Part shown: one piece after another, positions 37,960-46,070 of the stretch
How the letters are laid out: each line of letters opens with the position of its first letter
Numbering within the stretch: the stretch's first letter is position 1
NCBI GenBank assembly: GCA_031459765.1
Contig: JAVKHY010000004.1
Location: 124,001 to 188,000, forward strand
Length of the DNA stretch: 64,000 nt
Direction: 5' to 3'
Source of the DNA: Armatimonadota bacterium
GTDB taxonomy: Bacteria > Sysuimicrobiota > Sysuimicrobiia > Sysuimicrobiales > Kaftiobacteriaceae
Made by a program: the position numbers and the translations under genes
The notes under the pieces: generated by a model
Told to the model about the DNA's origin: nothing
Databases searched by the model: none
What the model saw: the letters and a program-made list of their open reading frames with translations, nothing else

Positions 37960-38672
37960 TGCCGGGTTACACCGTCACCCTGCCGCAGTTTACCGGCCCG
38001 CTGGAGCTGCTGCTCACCCTCGCCCAGCAGGGGCAGGTGGACCTGCGCGAGATCCCGCTGGGCCAGATTGCCGAAGACTATATCGCCGCATCCGGGGCGG
38101 CCATCGACCTGGAGGAAGCGACCGAGGTCCTGTGGATGCTGGCGGCGATGATCGAGATGAAGTCTCGCCTGCTGGTCCCCAAGGACGAAGCACCGGTGGA
38201 ACCCCTCGAGACCGAAGCGCCTCCCTCCGATCTGGAAGAGCGGTTGGAGGGGCAACTGCAGGAGTACCGGGCGTTCAAGGAAGTGACGACCGCGCTGCGC
38301 GCGCTGGAAGAGTATCAGCGGAAGGTCTTCGCCCGCCCCCGGGAGGGGGAGGCCGGAGAGGTCCTCCTCGAGGGCGTCACCGTGGACGATCTGTTCCGCG
38401 CCTTCCAGCAGGTCCTGGAGCGCGCCCGGGAGCAGGTCGGCGAGATCCCGGCGGAGGAGATCAAGGTCGCCGACCGGATGGACGCCATCCTGGACCGTCT
38501 GGCGCAGCGGCCCGACGGCGTGGCGTTCGCCGAACTCTTCGGAGAGCGCGCCGGGACCCTGGAAGTCATCGTCACCTTTCTCGCGCTGCTCGAGCTGATC
38601 AAGCAGCGGCGCGTGAGGGTCCAGCAACCCAGGCCCTTTGCGCCGATCCGGCTGGCGCTGGTCACGCCATGA
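37959..38672 (+). CDS. scpA: Chromosome segregation and condensation protein ScpA (kleisin)
   Basis: The kleisin subunit bridging SMC heads. The 237 aa start with YTVTLPQFTGPLELLLTLAQQGQVDL REIPL, the SMC-neck-binding helical domain, then TEVLWMLAAMIEMKSRLLVP, a coiled middle section, and a C-terminal winged helix (VIVTFLALLELIKQRRVRVQQ) that binds the SMC cap. It overlaps scpB by 4 bp. Confidence 0.94.
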   Translation: MPGYTVTLPQFTGPLELLLTLAQQGQVDLREIPLGQIAEDYIAASGAAIDLEEATEVLWMLAAMIEMKSRLLVPKDEAPVEPLETEAPPSDLEERLEGQLQEYRAFKEVTTALRALEEYQRKVFARPREGEAGEVLLEGVTVDDLFRAFQQVLERAREQVGEIPAEEIKVADRMDAILDRLAQRPDGVAFAELFGERAGTLEVIVTFLALLELIKQRRVRVQQPRPFAPIRLALVTP

Positions 38673-39322
38673 GGGTGGAACAGGAGGGAGCGGCCACGAC
38701 CGACGAGGGGGCGTCCCCGTCCACCGTGCCCGGGGCGGAGGACCGCCGCCACCTGAAAGGTGCGGCCGAGTGTGTGCTGCTGGTGGCCGCGGGTCCGGTG
38801 ACCCCGCAGCAGCTGGCGGAGACGCTGGGCGTGCCGGTCGATGTGGCCGTCGATGCCGTGCAGGAGCTCGCGGCCGATTATGCCGGTCGCGGGCTCCAGA
38901 TCCAGAACGTGGCGGGGGGCTTCCAGCTCTGCACCCGGCCGGAGTTCGCGGAGTACGTCCAGCGCTTCCTGCGACTGGACTTCCAGGAGCCCCTGTCGCA
39001 GGCGGCGCTGGAGACTCTGGCCATCGTCGCCTACCGTCAGCCGGTCACCCGCGGCGAGATCGAACTCGTCCGGGGCGTGCGCAGCGAGCATGTGCTGGAG
39101 CGCCTCGTGGCGCGCCGCCTCATCCGTGAGGTGGGACGCAAACCGACGGTCGGCCGCCCCATCCTCTACGGCACCACGGAGGGGTTCCTGCGTCACTTCG
39201 GCCTGCGGGACCTGTCCGACCTCCCCCCGCTTCGGGGCAACGACCCCCGGGCCATGCTATCCGGTCGGACCGACCGCGCCGAGGATGAGGAGACGCCCCC
39301 CGCGCACACCGGGCCCGCCTGA
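38669..39322 (+). CDS. scpB: Chromosome segregation and condensation protein ScpB
   Basis: The tandem winged-helix partner that binds the middle of ScpA. The 217-aa protein has AAECVLLVAAGPVTPQQLAETLG (first wing), then FQLCTRPEFAEYV and LSQAALETLAIVAYRQPVTRGEIE with the VGRPILYGTT hairpin, the family signatures. The N-terminal 30 residues and the acidic C-tail are variable. The start is the ATG overlapping the scpA stop; in-frame codons further upstream lie deep inside scpA. Confidence 0.93.
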   Translation: MRVEQEGAATTDEGASPSTVPGAEDRRHLKGAAECVLLVAAGPVTPQQLAETLGVPVDVAVDAVQELAADYAGRGLQIQNVAGGFQLCTRPEFAEYVQRFLRLDFQEPLSQAALETLAIVAYRQPVTRGEIELVRGVRSEHVLERLVARRLIREVGRKPTVGRPILYGTTEGFLRHFGLRDLSDLPPLRGNDPRAMLSGRTDRAEDEETPPAHTGPA

Positions 39323-40464
39323 TGCCGCTTCGCCTGGTCCTGACGGCCACGACCGTGTCCCTCGTCTTCGGCGCGCCGGTCTCGACGTTCGCGGAAGGGG
39401 TCGCGCCGGCGGCGGGGGCGGCTCCGCCCGTCCTGGCCGCATCCGCCGCCGTCCTGCTCGACGGTGCCCAGGGACGGGTGCTGTACGCCCTGGCTCCCGA
39501 ACTCCGGCATCCTCCCGCCAGCACGACCAAGATGCTGACGGCGCTGCTCGTGGCCGAGTCCCTGACCCCCGCGACGCCCGTGACCATCAGCCCGCGCGCC
39601 GCGGCCGAACGTTCCGGGGCGGCGATCGGACTGGAGGCGGGCGAACGCTGGTCCGCCGACGAGTTGATGCGCGCCATGCTCATGCACTCCGCCAACGACG
39701 CCGCCGTGGCCCTGGCGGAAGCGGTGGCCGGCTCGGTAGAGGCCTTCGCCGACCGGATGAACCGCCGGGCTCGGCAACTGGGCCTGCGCCGGTCCCACTT
39801 CGTCACGCCGCACGGCCGGTACCATCCGGAGCACTACAGCACGGCTTATGATCTGGCGCTGCTGGGTCGGGCCGCTCTGGCCGTGCCCTGGATCGCGGGC
39901 ATTGTCCGCACCCGGACCTGGGAACTCCGGGGCCACGGCGAGCGCCGGCAGGTGATCAACACCAACACCCTGCTCTGGCGATACCGGGATGCCGACGGGA
40001 TCAAGACGGGGTGGATCGCGGAGTCCGGGCCGTGCCTGGTCGCCTCCGCCACGCGCGGCGGATGGCGGCTCATCGCGGTGGTCCTGAACAGTCCGCAGGT
40101 GTTCCGGGATGCGGCCGCACTCCTCGATTACGGGTTCGCCGCCTTCACTCGGGTGCGGGCTGCCGCGGCGGGGGAGGTGGTGGGGACCGTCGCCGTCCCC
40201 AACGGAGCGCGCGACCTGATCCTGGCGGCAAGAGACACCGTTGTCGTCACGATCCCCAGGAACGCGCCGCTCTCCCGCACCCTCGCGCTGTCCCGGACCA
40301 GGGCTCCCATCGCCCGGGGCGAGGTGGTCGGAGCGTTCCTGCTGACGACCGGCGGCGAGGAGGTGGGCCGTGTCACCCTGGTGGCCGCCGCCGTCGTCCC
40401 CCCCCGCGGGTGGCCGGCGCGGCTGTGGTGGTGGCTGCGGCAGGCGGCGGGGAGGGTGCCGTGA
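39322..40464 (+). CDS. dacF: D-alanyl-D-alanine carboxypeptidase, DacF/PBP5-like
   Basis: A low-molecular-weight penicillin-binding protein that trims peptidoglycan stem peptides. It has a signal peptide (1-24, FAEG), then the acyl-serine motif STTK (Ser67), SAN (123-125) and KTG (228-230). A beta-rich PBP5 C-domain (about 260-350) and the amphipathic tail WPARLWWWLRQAAG, a peripheral membrane anchor, follow. The start overlaps the scpB stop by one base. Confidence 0.93.
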   Translation: MPLRLVLTATTVSLVFGAPVSTFAEGVAPAAGAAPPVLAASAAVLLDGAQGRVLYALAPELRHPPASTTKMLTALLVAESLTPATPVTISPRAAAERSGAAIGLEAGERWSADELMRAMLMHSANDAAVALAEAVAGSVEAFADRMNRRARQLGLRRSHFVTPHGRYHPEHYSTAYDLALLGRAALAVPWIAGIVRTRTWELRGHGERRQVINTNTLLWRYRDADGIKTGWIAESGPCLVASATRGGWRLIAVVLNSPQVFRDAAALLDYGFAAFTRVRAAAAGEVVGTVAVPNGARDLILAARDTVVVTIPRNAPLSRTLALSRTRAPIARGEVVGAFLLTTGGEEVGRVTLVAAAVVPPRGWPARLWWWLRQAAGRVP

Positions 40465-41360
40465 CGGGCACCGCGACAGGCCCCATCCGCCTCCTGCGCT
40501 CGATGCTCTTCGTCCCGGGCGACCAACCCCGGATGATTGAGAAAGCCCGCGGTCTTGCAGCGGACGCCATCATTTTGGACCTGGAGGACGGCGTGGCGGC
40601 CCAGCACAAAGCGCGGGCCCGCACCGAGATCCGGGCCGCCCTCGACGGGGGGATGCCGGAGGCCCTCTCCGTCTGGCTCCGGCCGAACGCGCTGACCACG
40701 GGGCTGCTGGAGGAGGACCTGCTGACCTGCCTGCGTCCGGGGCTGGCAGGCGTCGTCCTCCCGAAGATCAGGCATGCCGACGAGGTGGCGCTGGTCGACG
40801 GACTGCTCTCCCGTCTGGAGCGGGCCCGTGGGATCCCCCACGGGAGTCTGGCCCTCGCCCTGCTGATCGAGACGCCGCAGGCCGTCCTCCATGCCGAACA
40901 GATTGCCGGGGCGTCTTCCCGGGTGGAGGCGCTGCTGTTCGGGGCCGATGACCTGGCCGCGGAGATGGGGGTGAGCCGGACTCCCTCCAGCGAAGAGGTG
41001 CGTCTGCCGCGCGCTGATGTCGCCCTCGTCGCCCACGCCGCGGGATGCGAGGCCGTCGACATCGTCTACACCGCGGTACGGGACCCCGAGGGTCTCCTCC
41101 GCGAATGCCGCGAAGGCCGGATCCTGGGCTACACTGGGAAGCAGGTGATTCATCCCGCGCAGATCGAGCCGGTCCACGCCGTTTTCTCCCCCTCGGAGGA
41201 GGAGGTGGCGAAGGCGGCACGCATCGTGGACGCCTACCGGACGGCGTCCCGCGGGGCCGTGGTCGTGGATGGCCGTATGGTGGACCTGCCGATCGTCCGA
41301 CAGGCGCAGCGGGTCCTGGCGCGGGCCGGGCAGATCGCCCGCAAGGCGGCACCGCCGTGA
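40461..41360 (+). CDS. CitE-like acyl-CoA lyase (HpcH/HpaI aldolase family)
   Basis: A 299-aa TIM-barrel lyase: LLRSMLFVPGDQPRM at the N-terminus, ILDLEDGVAAQHKARAR with the Mg-binding Asp/Glu, RPNALTTG, LIETPQAV (second metal Glu), FGADDLAAEMG and GKQVIHPAQI. This is the stand-alone CitE/CLYBL/malyl-CoA lyase type and not part of a citrate lyase operon, since no citD/citF is present. Possible substrates are (S)-citramalyl-CoA, malyl-CoA or methylmalyl-CoA. GTG overlaps the dacF stop. Confidence 0.88.
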   Translation: MTGTATGPIRLLRSMLFVPGDQPRMIEKARGLAADAIILDLEDGVAAQHKARARTEIRAALDGGMPEALSVWLRPNALTTGLLEEDLLTCLRPGLAGVVLPKIRHADEVALVDGLLSRLERARGIPHGSLALALLIETPQAVLHAEQIAGASSRVEALLFGADDLAAEMGVSRTPSSEEVRLPRADVALVAHAAGCEAVDIVYTAVRDPEGLLRECREGRILGYTGKQVIHPAQIEPVHAVFSPSEEEVAKAARIVDAYRTASRGAVVVDGRMVDLPIVRQAQRVLARAGQIARKAAPP

Positions 41361-41761
41361 GACGCATCCTGTACCGCTCGAGGTCCGACCGGTGGATCGC
41401 CGGGGTCTGCGGAGGGCTCGGCGCGTTCTTCAACGTGGACAGCAACGCGATCCGCGTCCTCTTCGTCCTGCTGAGCCTGTGGCACGGGGTCGGGGCCCTG
41501 GTGTATCTGGTGCTGGTCCTGACCCTGCCCGACGAACCGATCAGGGAGGCGGTCTCGGAGCCCGGGCTCCCGCCGCCGGAGGAGGAGCCCGAGGCCCAGC
41601 GTCGGGCCAGGATGCTCGGAATGGGACTGATGGTCGGAGGAGCCTACCTCCTCCTGCGGCAGGTTCCCGGCTTCCAGGCGATCTTCCAGGACGTGGGGGT
41701 GGGGGTGATCCTCATTGCCGGAGGCATTCTGCTGCTGCTCCTCCGCCCGCGTCAGCGGTAG
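41357..41761 (+). CDS. pspC: PspC-domain membrane protein
   Basis: A 134-aa protein whose first 60 residues are a PspC domain: RILYRSRSDRWIAGVCGGLGAFFNVDSNAIRVLFVL, then a helix and VLTLPDEP. Two further hydrophobic segments (about 90-105 and 115-131) form a DUF5668-like end. PspC proteins respond to envelope stress; no PspA homologue is nearby. It overlaps the citE-like gene by 4 bp. Confidence 0.88.
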   Translation: MRRILYRSRSDRWIAGVCGGLGAFFNVDSNAIRVLFVLLSLWHGVGALVYLVLVLTLPDEPIREAVSEPGLPPPEEEPEAQRRARMLGMGLMVGGAYLLLRQVPGFQAIFQDVGVGVILIAGGILLLLLRPRQR

Positions 41762-41765
41762 GAGG

Positions 41766-42101
41766 TCAGGCGATGCGACCGCCCAGCTCGGCTTCCCGAT
41801 CCGGCTGCAGGAGCACGATCCGCCCGCCGCGCTCCACCACACCGAGGGTGAGGACCTCGGAGACGAAGTCGGCGATCTGCTTGGGCGGGAAGTTTATCAC
41901 GCAGACGACCTGGCGTCCGATCAAATCTTCCCGTGCATAGAAGGGTCGGATGGCCGCCGAGGATCGTTTGACGCCGAAGGGACCGAAGTCGATCGTCAGC
42001 CGATATGACGGCTTGCGCGCCCGAGGGAAGTCGTCCGCGGCGATGATTCGGCCGACGCGCATCTCCACCCGCTCGAAGTCGTCCATCGTGATCCGGGCCA
42101 T
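41766..42101 (-). CDS. csaA: CsaA-like tRNA-binding domain protein
   Basis: A 111-aa OB-fold protein of the CsaA/MetG-C/EMAP family: FERVEMRVGRIIAADDFPRARKPSYRLTIDFG, then RPFYAREDLIGRQVVCVINFPPKQIADFVSEVL. These bind tRNA or act as secretion chaperones (CsaA). It could start at MARITMDDF or at Met6. In the first case its start codon overlaps that of the divergent btuF gene within the palindrome CCATGG, leaving no separate intergenic region. Confidence 0.9.
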   Translation of the reverse strand: MARITMDDFERVEMRVGRIIAADDFPRARKPSYRLTIDFGPFGVKRSSAAIRPFYAREDLIGRQVVCVINFPPKQIADFVSEVLTLGVVERGGRIVLLQPDREAELGGRIA

Positions 42102-42984
42102 GGGCGTCCTGTGGGGGGTTTGCCTGATCGCCGCCCTCCTCCTGCCGGACGTCCCTGCCGGCGCGGCGGCGGGCGGAGCGTCCGTCACCGTGACGGATGC
42201 TCTAGGACGGCGGGTCATCCTCCCCGCACTTCCGAGGCGTATCGTCTCCGTCGCGCCCAGCGTGACCGAGATCCTGTTCGCCCTCGGCCTCGAGGCCCGG
42301 ATCGTGGGCCTGAGTTCCGCCGACGACCACCCGGCGGAGCAGGTGGCGGGCAAGCCGCGCGTGGGCGGGGTGATCCTGGATGTGGAGCGGATCATCAGCC
42401 TGCGACCCCAGCTGATCCTCGGGGTGGCCTCCCTCCAGCGCGATCAACTGGAGCGTCTGATCGCCTTCGGCCTGCCGGTGGTGGCGGTGGACGCGGCCAC
42501 ACTGCCGGAGGTCTACGCCCAGATTGCGTGGATCGGACGGCTCACGGGGGCCAACGAGGCGGCCGCCCGGCTCATCGCCACCATGAGGCAGAAGGAGCAG
42601 CGTGTGGCCGCCGCGGTGCGGGGACGGCCGCGGCGACAGGTGTACGTCGAGGTCTCAGCCGACCCGATGATCACCGCGGGGGAGGGGACCGTGGTGTCCG
42701 ATCTCGTCACCCGCGCTGGCGGGGTCAACGTTTTCGGCGACGTGACCGGCTGGGTGCAGGTCAGCGAGGAGGCGGTCCTTCGGCGCGATCCCGAGGTCAT
42801 GGTGGCCGCCTATCCCCGCGGCCGCCCCCTCATTCTCCGACGCCGGTGGCAAGGGGTGAGGGCGATCCGGACCGGCCGGGTGGGGGAGGTGCCCGCATCC
42901 CTCGTCTCGCGTCCGGGGCCGCGCCTCGTGGACGGACTCCACGCGCTGGCCGAGATCATCCACCCCGAGGCCTTCGGCCGATGA
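42100..42984 (+). CDS. btuF: ABC transporter substrate-binding protein, BtuF-like (cobalamin/metal-chelate)
   Basis: A 294-aa periplasmic binding protein of the class III helical-backbone type: signal-like hydrophobic N-terminus (GVLWGVCLIAALLLP, AGAAA), ITVTDALGRRV-type opening, RRIVSVAPSVTEILFALGL, GLSSADDHP, and RPQLILG. The C-lobe has TRAGGVNVFGDV and DPEVMVAAYP. An in-frame GTG 12 bases upstream would add an Arg to the short n-region of the signal. The ligand could be cobalamin, heme or a siderophore. It overlaps the ATPase gene directly, with no permease gene between them. Confidence 0.85.
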   Translation: MGVLWGVCLIAALLLPDVPAGAAAGGASVTVTDALGRRVILPALPRRIVSVAPSVTEILFALGLEARIVGLSSADDHPAEQVAGKPRVGGVILDVERIISLRPQLILGVASLQRDQLERLIAFGLPVVAVDAATLPEVYAQIAWIGRLTGANEAAARLIATMRQKEQRVAAAVRGRPRRQVYVEVSADPMITAGEGTVVSDLVTRAGGVNVFGDVTGWVQVSEEAVLRRDPEVMVAAYPRGRPLILRRRWQGVRAIRTGRVGEVPASLVSRPGPRLVDGLHALAEIIHPEAFGR

Positions 42985-43799
42985 CCCGTCCGGCGATCGT
43001 CCTGCGGGATCTGGTGTGCCGGTACGGCGACATCCCCGCCCTGGACCAGGTCAGCCTGACCGTCGTCGCCGGAGAGTTTGTCGGAATCGTCGGGCCCAAC
43101 GGCAGCGGGAAGACGACGCTGCTGCGCGCCGTCATGGGGATGGTGCGGCCCGTCCGGGGAACGGTCTTCCTGGACGGCGCCGAGGTGCGCCGCCTCAGCG
43201 CACGGCAGATCGCGCGGACCGTGGCCCTCGTGCCGCAGCGTCCCCACCACGGCTTCGGATTCACCGCGCTCGAGATCGTGCTGATGGGCCGGGCGCCCCA
43301 CCTGGGTGCCCTGGACCGTGAGGGGCCGGCCGACCTGGCTGCGGCCCGACGGGCGATGGAGCAGACACAGACCTGGCACCTCCGGCACAGACCGGTGGAC
43401 GAGCTCAGCGGCGGAGAGCAGCAGCGCATCCTGCTGGCCCGGGCCCTGACGCAGACGCCGCAGGTGCTGCTCCTGGACGAGCCGACCGCACACCTGGATC
43501 TCCATCACCAGGTGGCGATGATGCGGCTGGTCCGGGAGTTGCACCGGGGAGGGCTGACCGTCGTGGCCGCGCTGCACGATCTCAACCTGGCGTCGATGTT
43601 CTGCGACCGCCTGGTCCTGCTCCACGAGGGTCGCGTGGTGAGCGTCGGATCGCCGGAGGAGGTGCTGACGGCGGACCGACTGCGGTCGGTGTACGGGGCC
43701 GAGGTTATGGTCTGCCGTCATCCGGCCACCGGGCGCCCCCTGGTCCTGGCCCTGGTCCCGCAAGGGGACCTCCCGGTCGCCGAGAACAAGGAATGGTAA
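42981..43799 (+). CDS. btuD: ABC transporter ATPase, BtuD/FecE-like
   Basis: A 272-aa ATPase with Walker A GPNGSGKTT, Q-loop VPQRPHHGF, signature LSGGEQQR, Walker B QVLLLDEPTAHLD and switch His in ALHDLNLASMFCD. VLMGRAPHLG and LHLLHEGRV-type features place it in the Fe3+-siderophore/B12 importer family. It overlaps btuF by 4 bp and cmk by 7 bp. The usual BtuC/FecD permease is missing from the cassette and from the rest of the window, so the partner must be elsewhere. Confidence 0.9.
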   Translation: MTRPAIVLRDLVCRYGDIPALDQVSLTVVAGEFVGIVGPNGSGKTTLLRAVMGMVRPVRGTVFLDGAEVRRLSARQIARTVALVPQRPHHGFGFTALEIVLMGRAPHLGALDREGPADLAAARRAMEQTQTWHLRHRPVDELSGGEQQRILLARALTQTPQVLLLDEPTAHLDLHHQVAMMRLVRELHRGGLTVVAALHDLNLASMFCDRLVLLHEGRVVSVGSPEEVLTADRLRSVYGAEVMVCRHPATGRPLVLALVPQGDLPVAENKEW

Positions 43800-44470
43800 C
43801 CCGCCGTCGTCCGGTCATCGCCATCGACGGCCCGGTAGGGGCGGGAAAGAGCACCGTGGCCCGGATTCTGGCCCAGCGTCTGGGCTATCGGTACGTGGAC
43901 ACGGGCGCGATGTACCGGTCCGTGGCCTGGCAGGCCGAACGGCTCGGTATCGATCTCCGCGCCGAGGACGAGGTGGCGGAGGTGGCGCGGTCGCTCCGCG
44001 TGGAGTTTGTGCCCACCCCGGCGGGACAGCGCGTCGTCGTCGACGGCACCGATGTCACCGAAGCGATACGCAGCCCTCGGGTCAGCGAGGGGGCGTCGAT
44101 CGTCAGCGCCTATCCCGCGGTGCGCCGGGCGATGGTGGCGCTCCAGCGCCGGATGGGCGCGGACGGTGGAGTGGTGATGGAAGGTCGCGACATCGGGACG
44201 GTGGTCTTCCCGGATGCGGAGGTCAAGATCTTCCTGGACGCTTCCCTGAAGGAACGGGCGCGCCGGCGGTACGAGGAACTGCGCGCGCGGGGGGAAGGGG
44301 CCACCTTTGAGAAGGTTCTGGCCGCCCTGCGGGAGCGGGACCAACGGGACTCCACGCGTCGCCACTCGCCGCTGCGCGCCGCGCCCGATGCCCTGGTCGT
44401 GGACTCCACGCACCTCACCGTGGACGAGGTGGTGGAGCGAATCCAGCGATACCTCGCGGAACGCCGATGA
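43793..44470 (+). CDS. cmk: Cytidylate kinase
   Basis: Phosphorylates CMP and dCMP. The 225 aa have the P-loop AIDGPVGAGKST, YVDTGAMYRSVAW (CMP-binding), VSEGASIVSAYPAVRRAMVALQRR, the MEGRDIGTVVFPDAEVKIFLDAS lid signature and RDQRDSTR. It begins the block cmk-plsC-ispH-der-plsY, the same order as in Firmicutes. Confidence 0.95.
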   Translation: MVTRRRPVIAIDGPVGAGKSTVARILAQRLGYRYVDTGAMYRSVAWQAERLGIDLRAEDEVAEVARSLRVEFVPTPAGQRVVVDGTDVTEAIRSPRVSEGASIVSAYPAVRRAMVALQRRMGADGGVVMEGRDIGTVVFPDAEVKIFLDASLKERARRRYEELRARGEGATFEKVLAALRERDQRDSTRRHSPLRAAPDALVVDSTHLTVDEVVERIQRYLAERR

Positions 44471-45165
44471 CCGTGTCCGCCGCCTTCCCGCCCCGCCCGC
44501 TGGGTCCGGGGGCCCGCCTCCTCCGGTTCCTCGGGGGGCTGTGGTACTTCTTCTGGGGCAAGATGATCATCACGTGGACGCTGTGGCTGCTCTTCCGCGT
44601 GCGGGTCGAGGGGCGGGAGTTCGAGCCGCGCCGTGGAGGCTTTCTGGTCGCCGCCAACCATGCCAGCGCCCTGGATCCGCTGCTGGTGGGCGGGGCGCTG
44701 CGTCGGAAGGTGTACTACATGGCGCGGGACGATCTGTTCCGGATCCCGGTGCTGGGCGCGTGGTTGCGGTCGATGGGAGTCTTCCCGGTCCGCCGGGGAC
44801 AGCCCGACCGCAGGGCGCTGCGCACCTCGATGCACCTGCTCGAACAGGGGGAAGGGGTCATCATCTTCCCCGAGGGGACCCGCAGCCGGGACGGGCGGTT
44901 GCGGGAGCCGCAGCCCGGGGCGGCGATGATCGCGCTGCGGACCGGCGCCATCGTCCTCCCCGCCGCTGTCATCGGGAGCCACCGCATTCTTCCCAAGGGG
45001 GCGCGCTGGCCGCGCTTCCGCCGGGTGACGGTCCGCTTCGGCCCGCCCGTTGCCGTGCCCAGGGTTGACGGGCGCCTCGATCACGCCGTCCTGGCCCAGT
45101 GGGGAGCCCGGATCATGGGTGCGATCGAGGCGATGCTGCCGCCTGAGCAGCGGCGGGGACCATGA
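44467..45165 (+). CDS. plsC: 1-acyl-sn-glycerol-3-phosphate acyltransferase
   Basis: Makes phosphatidic acid from lysophosphatidic acid. The 232-aa membrane protein has a hydrophobic N-terminal segment (about 20-45), the catalytic NHASALD (HX4D, about residue 62), GVFPVRRG, and the acyl-acceptor motif FPEGTRSRDG with VVLPAAVIGSH. It works with PlsY, encoded downstream. The 3' end overlaps the convergent lipid kinase gene by 53 bp. Confidence 0.93.
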   Translation: MTVSAAFPPRPLGPGARLLRFLGGLWYFFWGKMIITWTLWLLFRVRVEGREFEPRRGGFLVAANHASALDPLLVGGALRRKVYYMARDDLFRIPVLGAWLRSMGVFPVRRGQPDRRALRTSMHLLEQGEGVIIFPEGTRSRDGRLREPQPGAAMIALRTGAIVLPAAVIGSHRILPKGARWPRFRRVTVRFGPPVAVPRVDGRLDHAVLAQWGARIMGAIEAMLPPEQRRGP

Positions 45166-46042
45166 CGTCGATGGCCTGAGGGACGGCGCGGAAGACGGCG
45201 GGGACGCGTCCTACCGTCTCGCCGTCGGCATGGATGGCCAGCGGGACCTCGCTTTCCACCACCACTTCGCGGGCACTCAGGTGCGTCACTTTGCGGTGGC
45301 GGAGGTGCGCTCCGGAGAACACTCGCGGCAGCAGGCCCAGGGTTTCCATCCGGCCCAGGTCCCGCGCCGTGATGACCTCCAGGCGGCCGTCGTCGGGCCG
45401 GGCGTGGGGGGCCATGTACATCCCGCCTGCATACCACGCGGTGTTGGCTGCGGCCACCAGGAAAAGGCGGAGGCGCTGCTCGGCGCCGTCGATGCGCAGA
45501 CGCGTCGGCGCACAGCGGTAGGTGACGAGCATGGTCAGGATGGCGGCGATGTAGACGGCGGTGCCGCCGATCCACTTCGGCCAGCTGTTCACCTTGGCCG
45601 CCACCTCGGCGTCGAAGCCCACGCCAGCGATCCCCGCGAAGTACCGGTCGTTCACCTGCCCGACGTCCACCCGGCGTCGTCGTCCGTTGAGCAGGACTCT
45701 TCCCGCCGCCAGGGGATCCTTCGGCACCCCGACGCCTCGCGCGAAGTCGTTGCCCGTGCCCCCGGGGATGATGGCCACGGCCGGGGGAGAGGGCACCCGG
45801 GCCCGCAGGATGCCGTTGATCACCTCGTGCACGGTGCCGTCGCCGCCCACCGCCACGATGACCTCGTAGCCCCGGCGGGAGGCCTCCTCGGCGAGCGGAA
45901 TGGCCAGCTGCGGCCGGTCCTCCACGACCTCGTCGAAGGACAGACCGGCGTCGCGCAGCGCCGACCCCACCGTCCGCCACGCCCGGACGGCGCGTCCCCG
46001 GCCTGCGGCCGGGTTGAGGATGACGAACATGCGTTGCGGCAT
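45113..46042 (-). CDS. Diacylglycerol kinase-family lipid kinase (YegS/DgkB type)
   Basis: A 309-aa cytosolic lipid kinase: VILNPAAGRGRA at the N-terminus, VGGDGTVHEVINGIL, AIIPGGTGNDFARGVGVP, VNDRYFAGIAGVGFDAEV, and the C-terminal lobe with ANTAWYAGGMYMAPHARPDDGRLEV. It probably phosphorylates diacylglycerol or undecaprenol; DgkB-type recycling of diacylglycerol fits with neighbouring plsC. It is divergent from ispH. Confidence 0.9.
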   Translation of the reverse strand: MPQRMFVILNPAAGRGRAVRAWRTVGSALRDAGLSFDEVVEDRPQLAIPLAEEASRRGYEVIVAVGGDGTVHEVINGILRARVPSPPAVAIIPGGTGNDFARGVGVPKDPLAAGRVLLNGRRRRVDVGQVNDRYFAGIAGVGFDAEVAAKVNSWPKWIGGTAVYIAAILTMLVTYRCAPTRLRIDGAEQRLRLFLVAAANTAWYAGGMYMAPHARPDDGRLEVITARDLGRMETLGLLPRVFSGAHLRHRKVTHLSAREVVVESEVPLAIHADGETVGRVPAVFRAVPQAIDVMVPAAAQAAASPRSHP

Positions 46043-46070
46043 GCCTCCCCCCTATGTATGCTAGGGAGCG

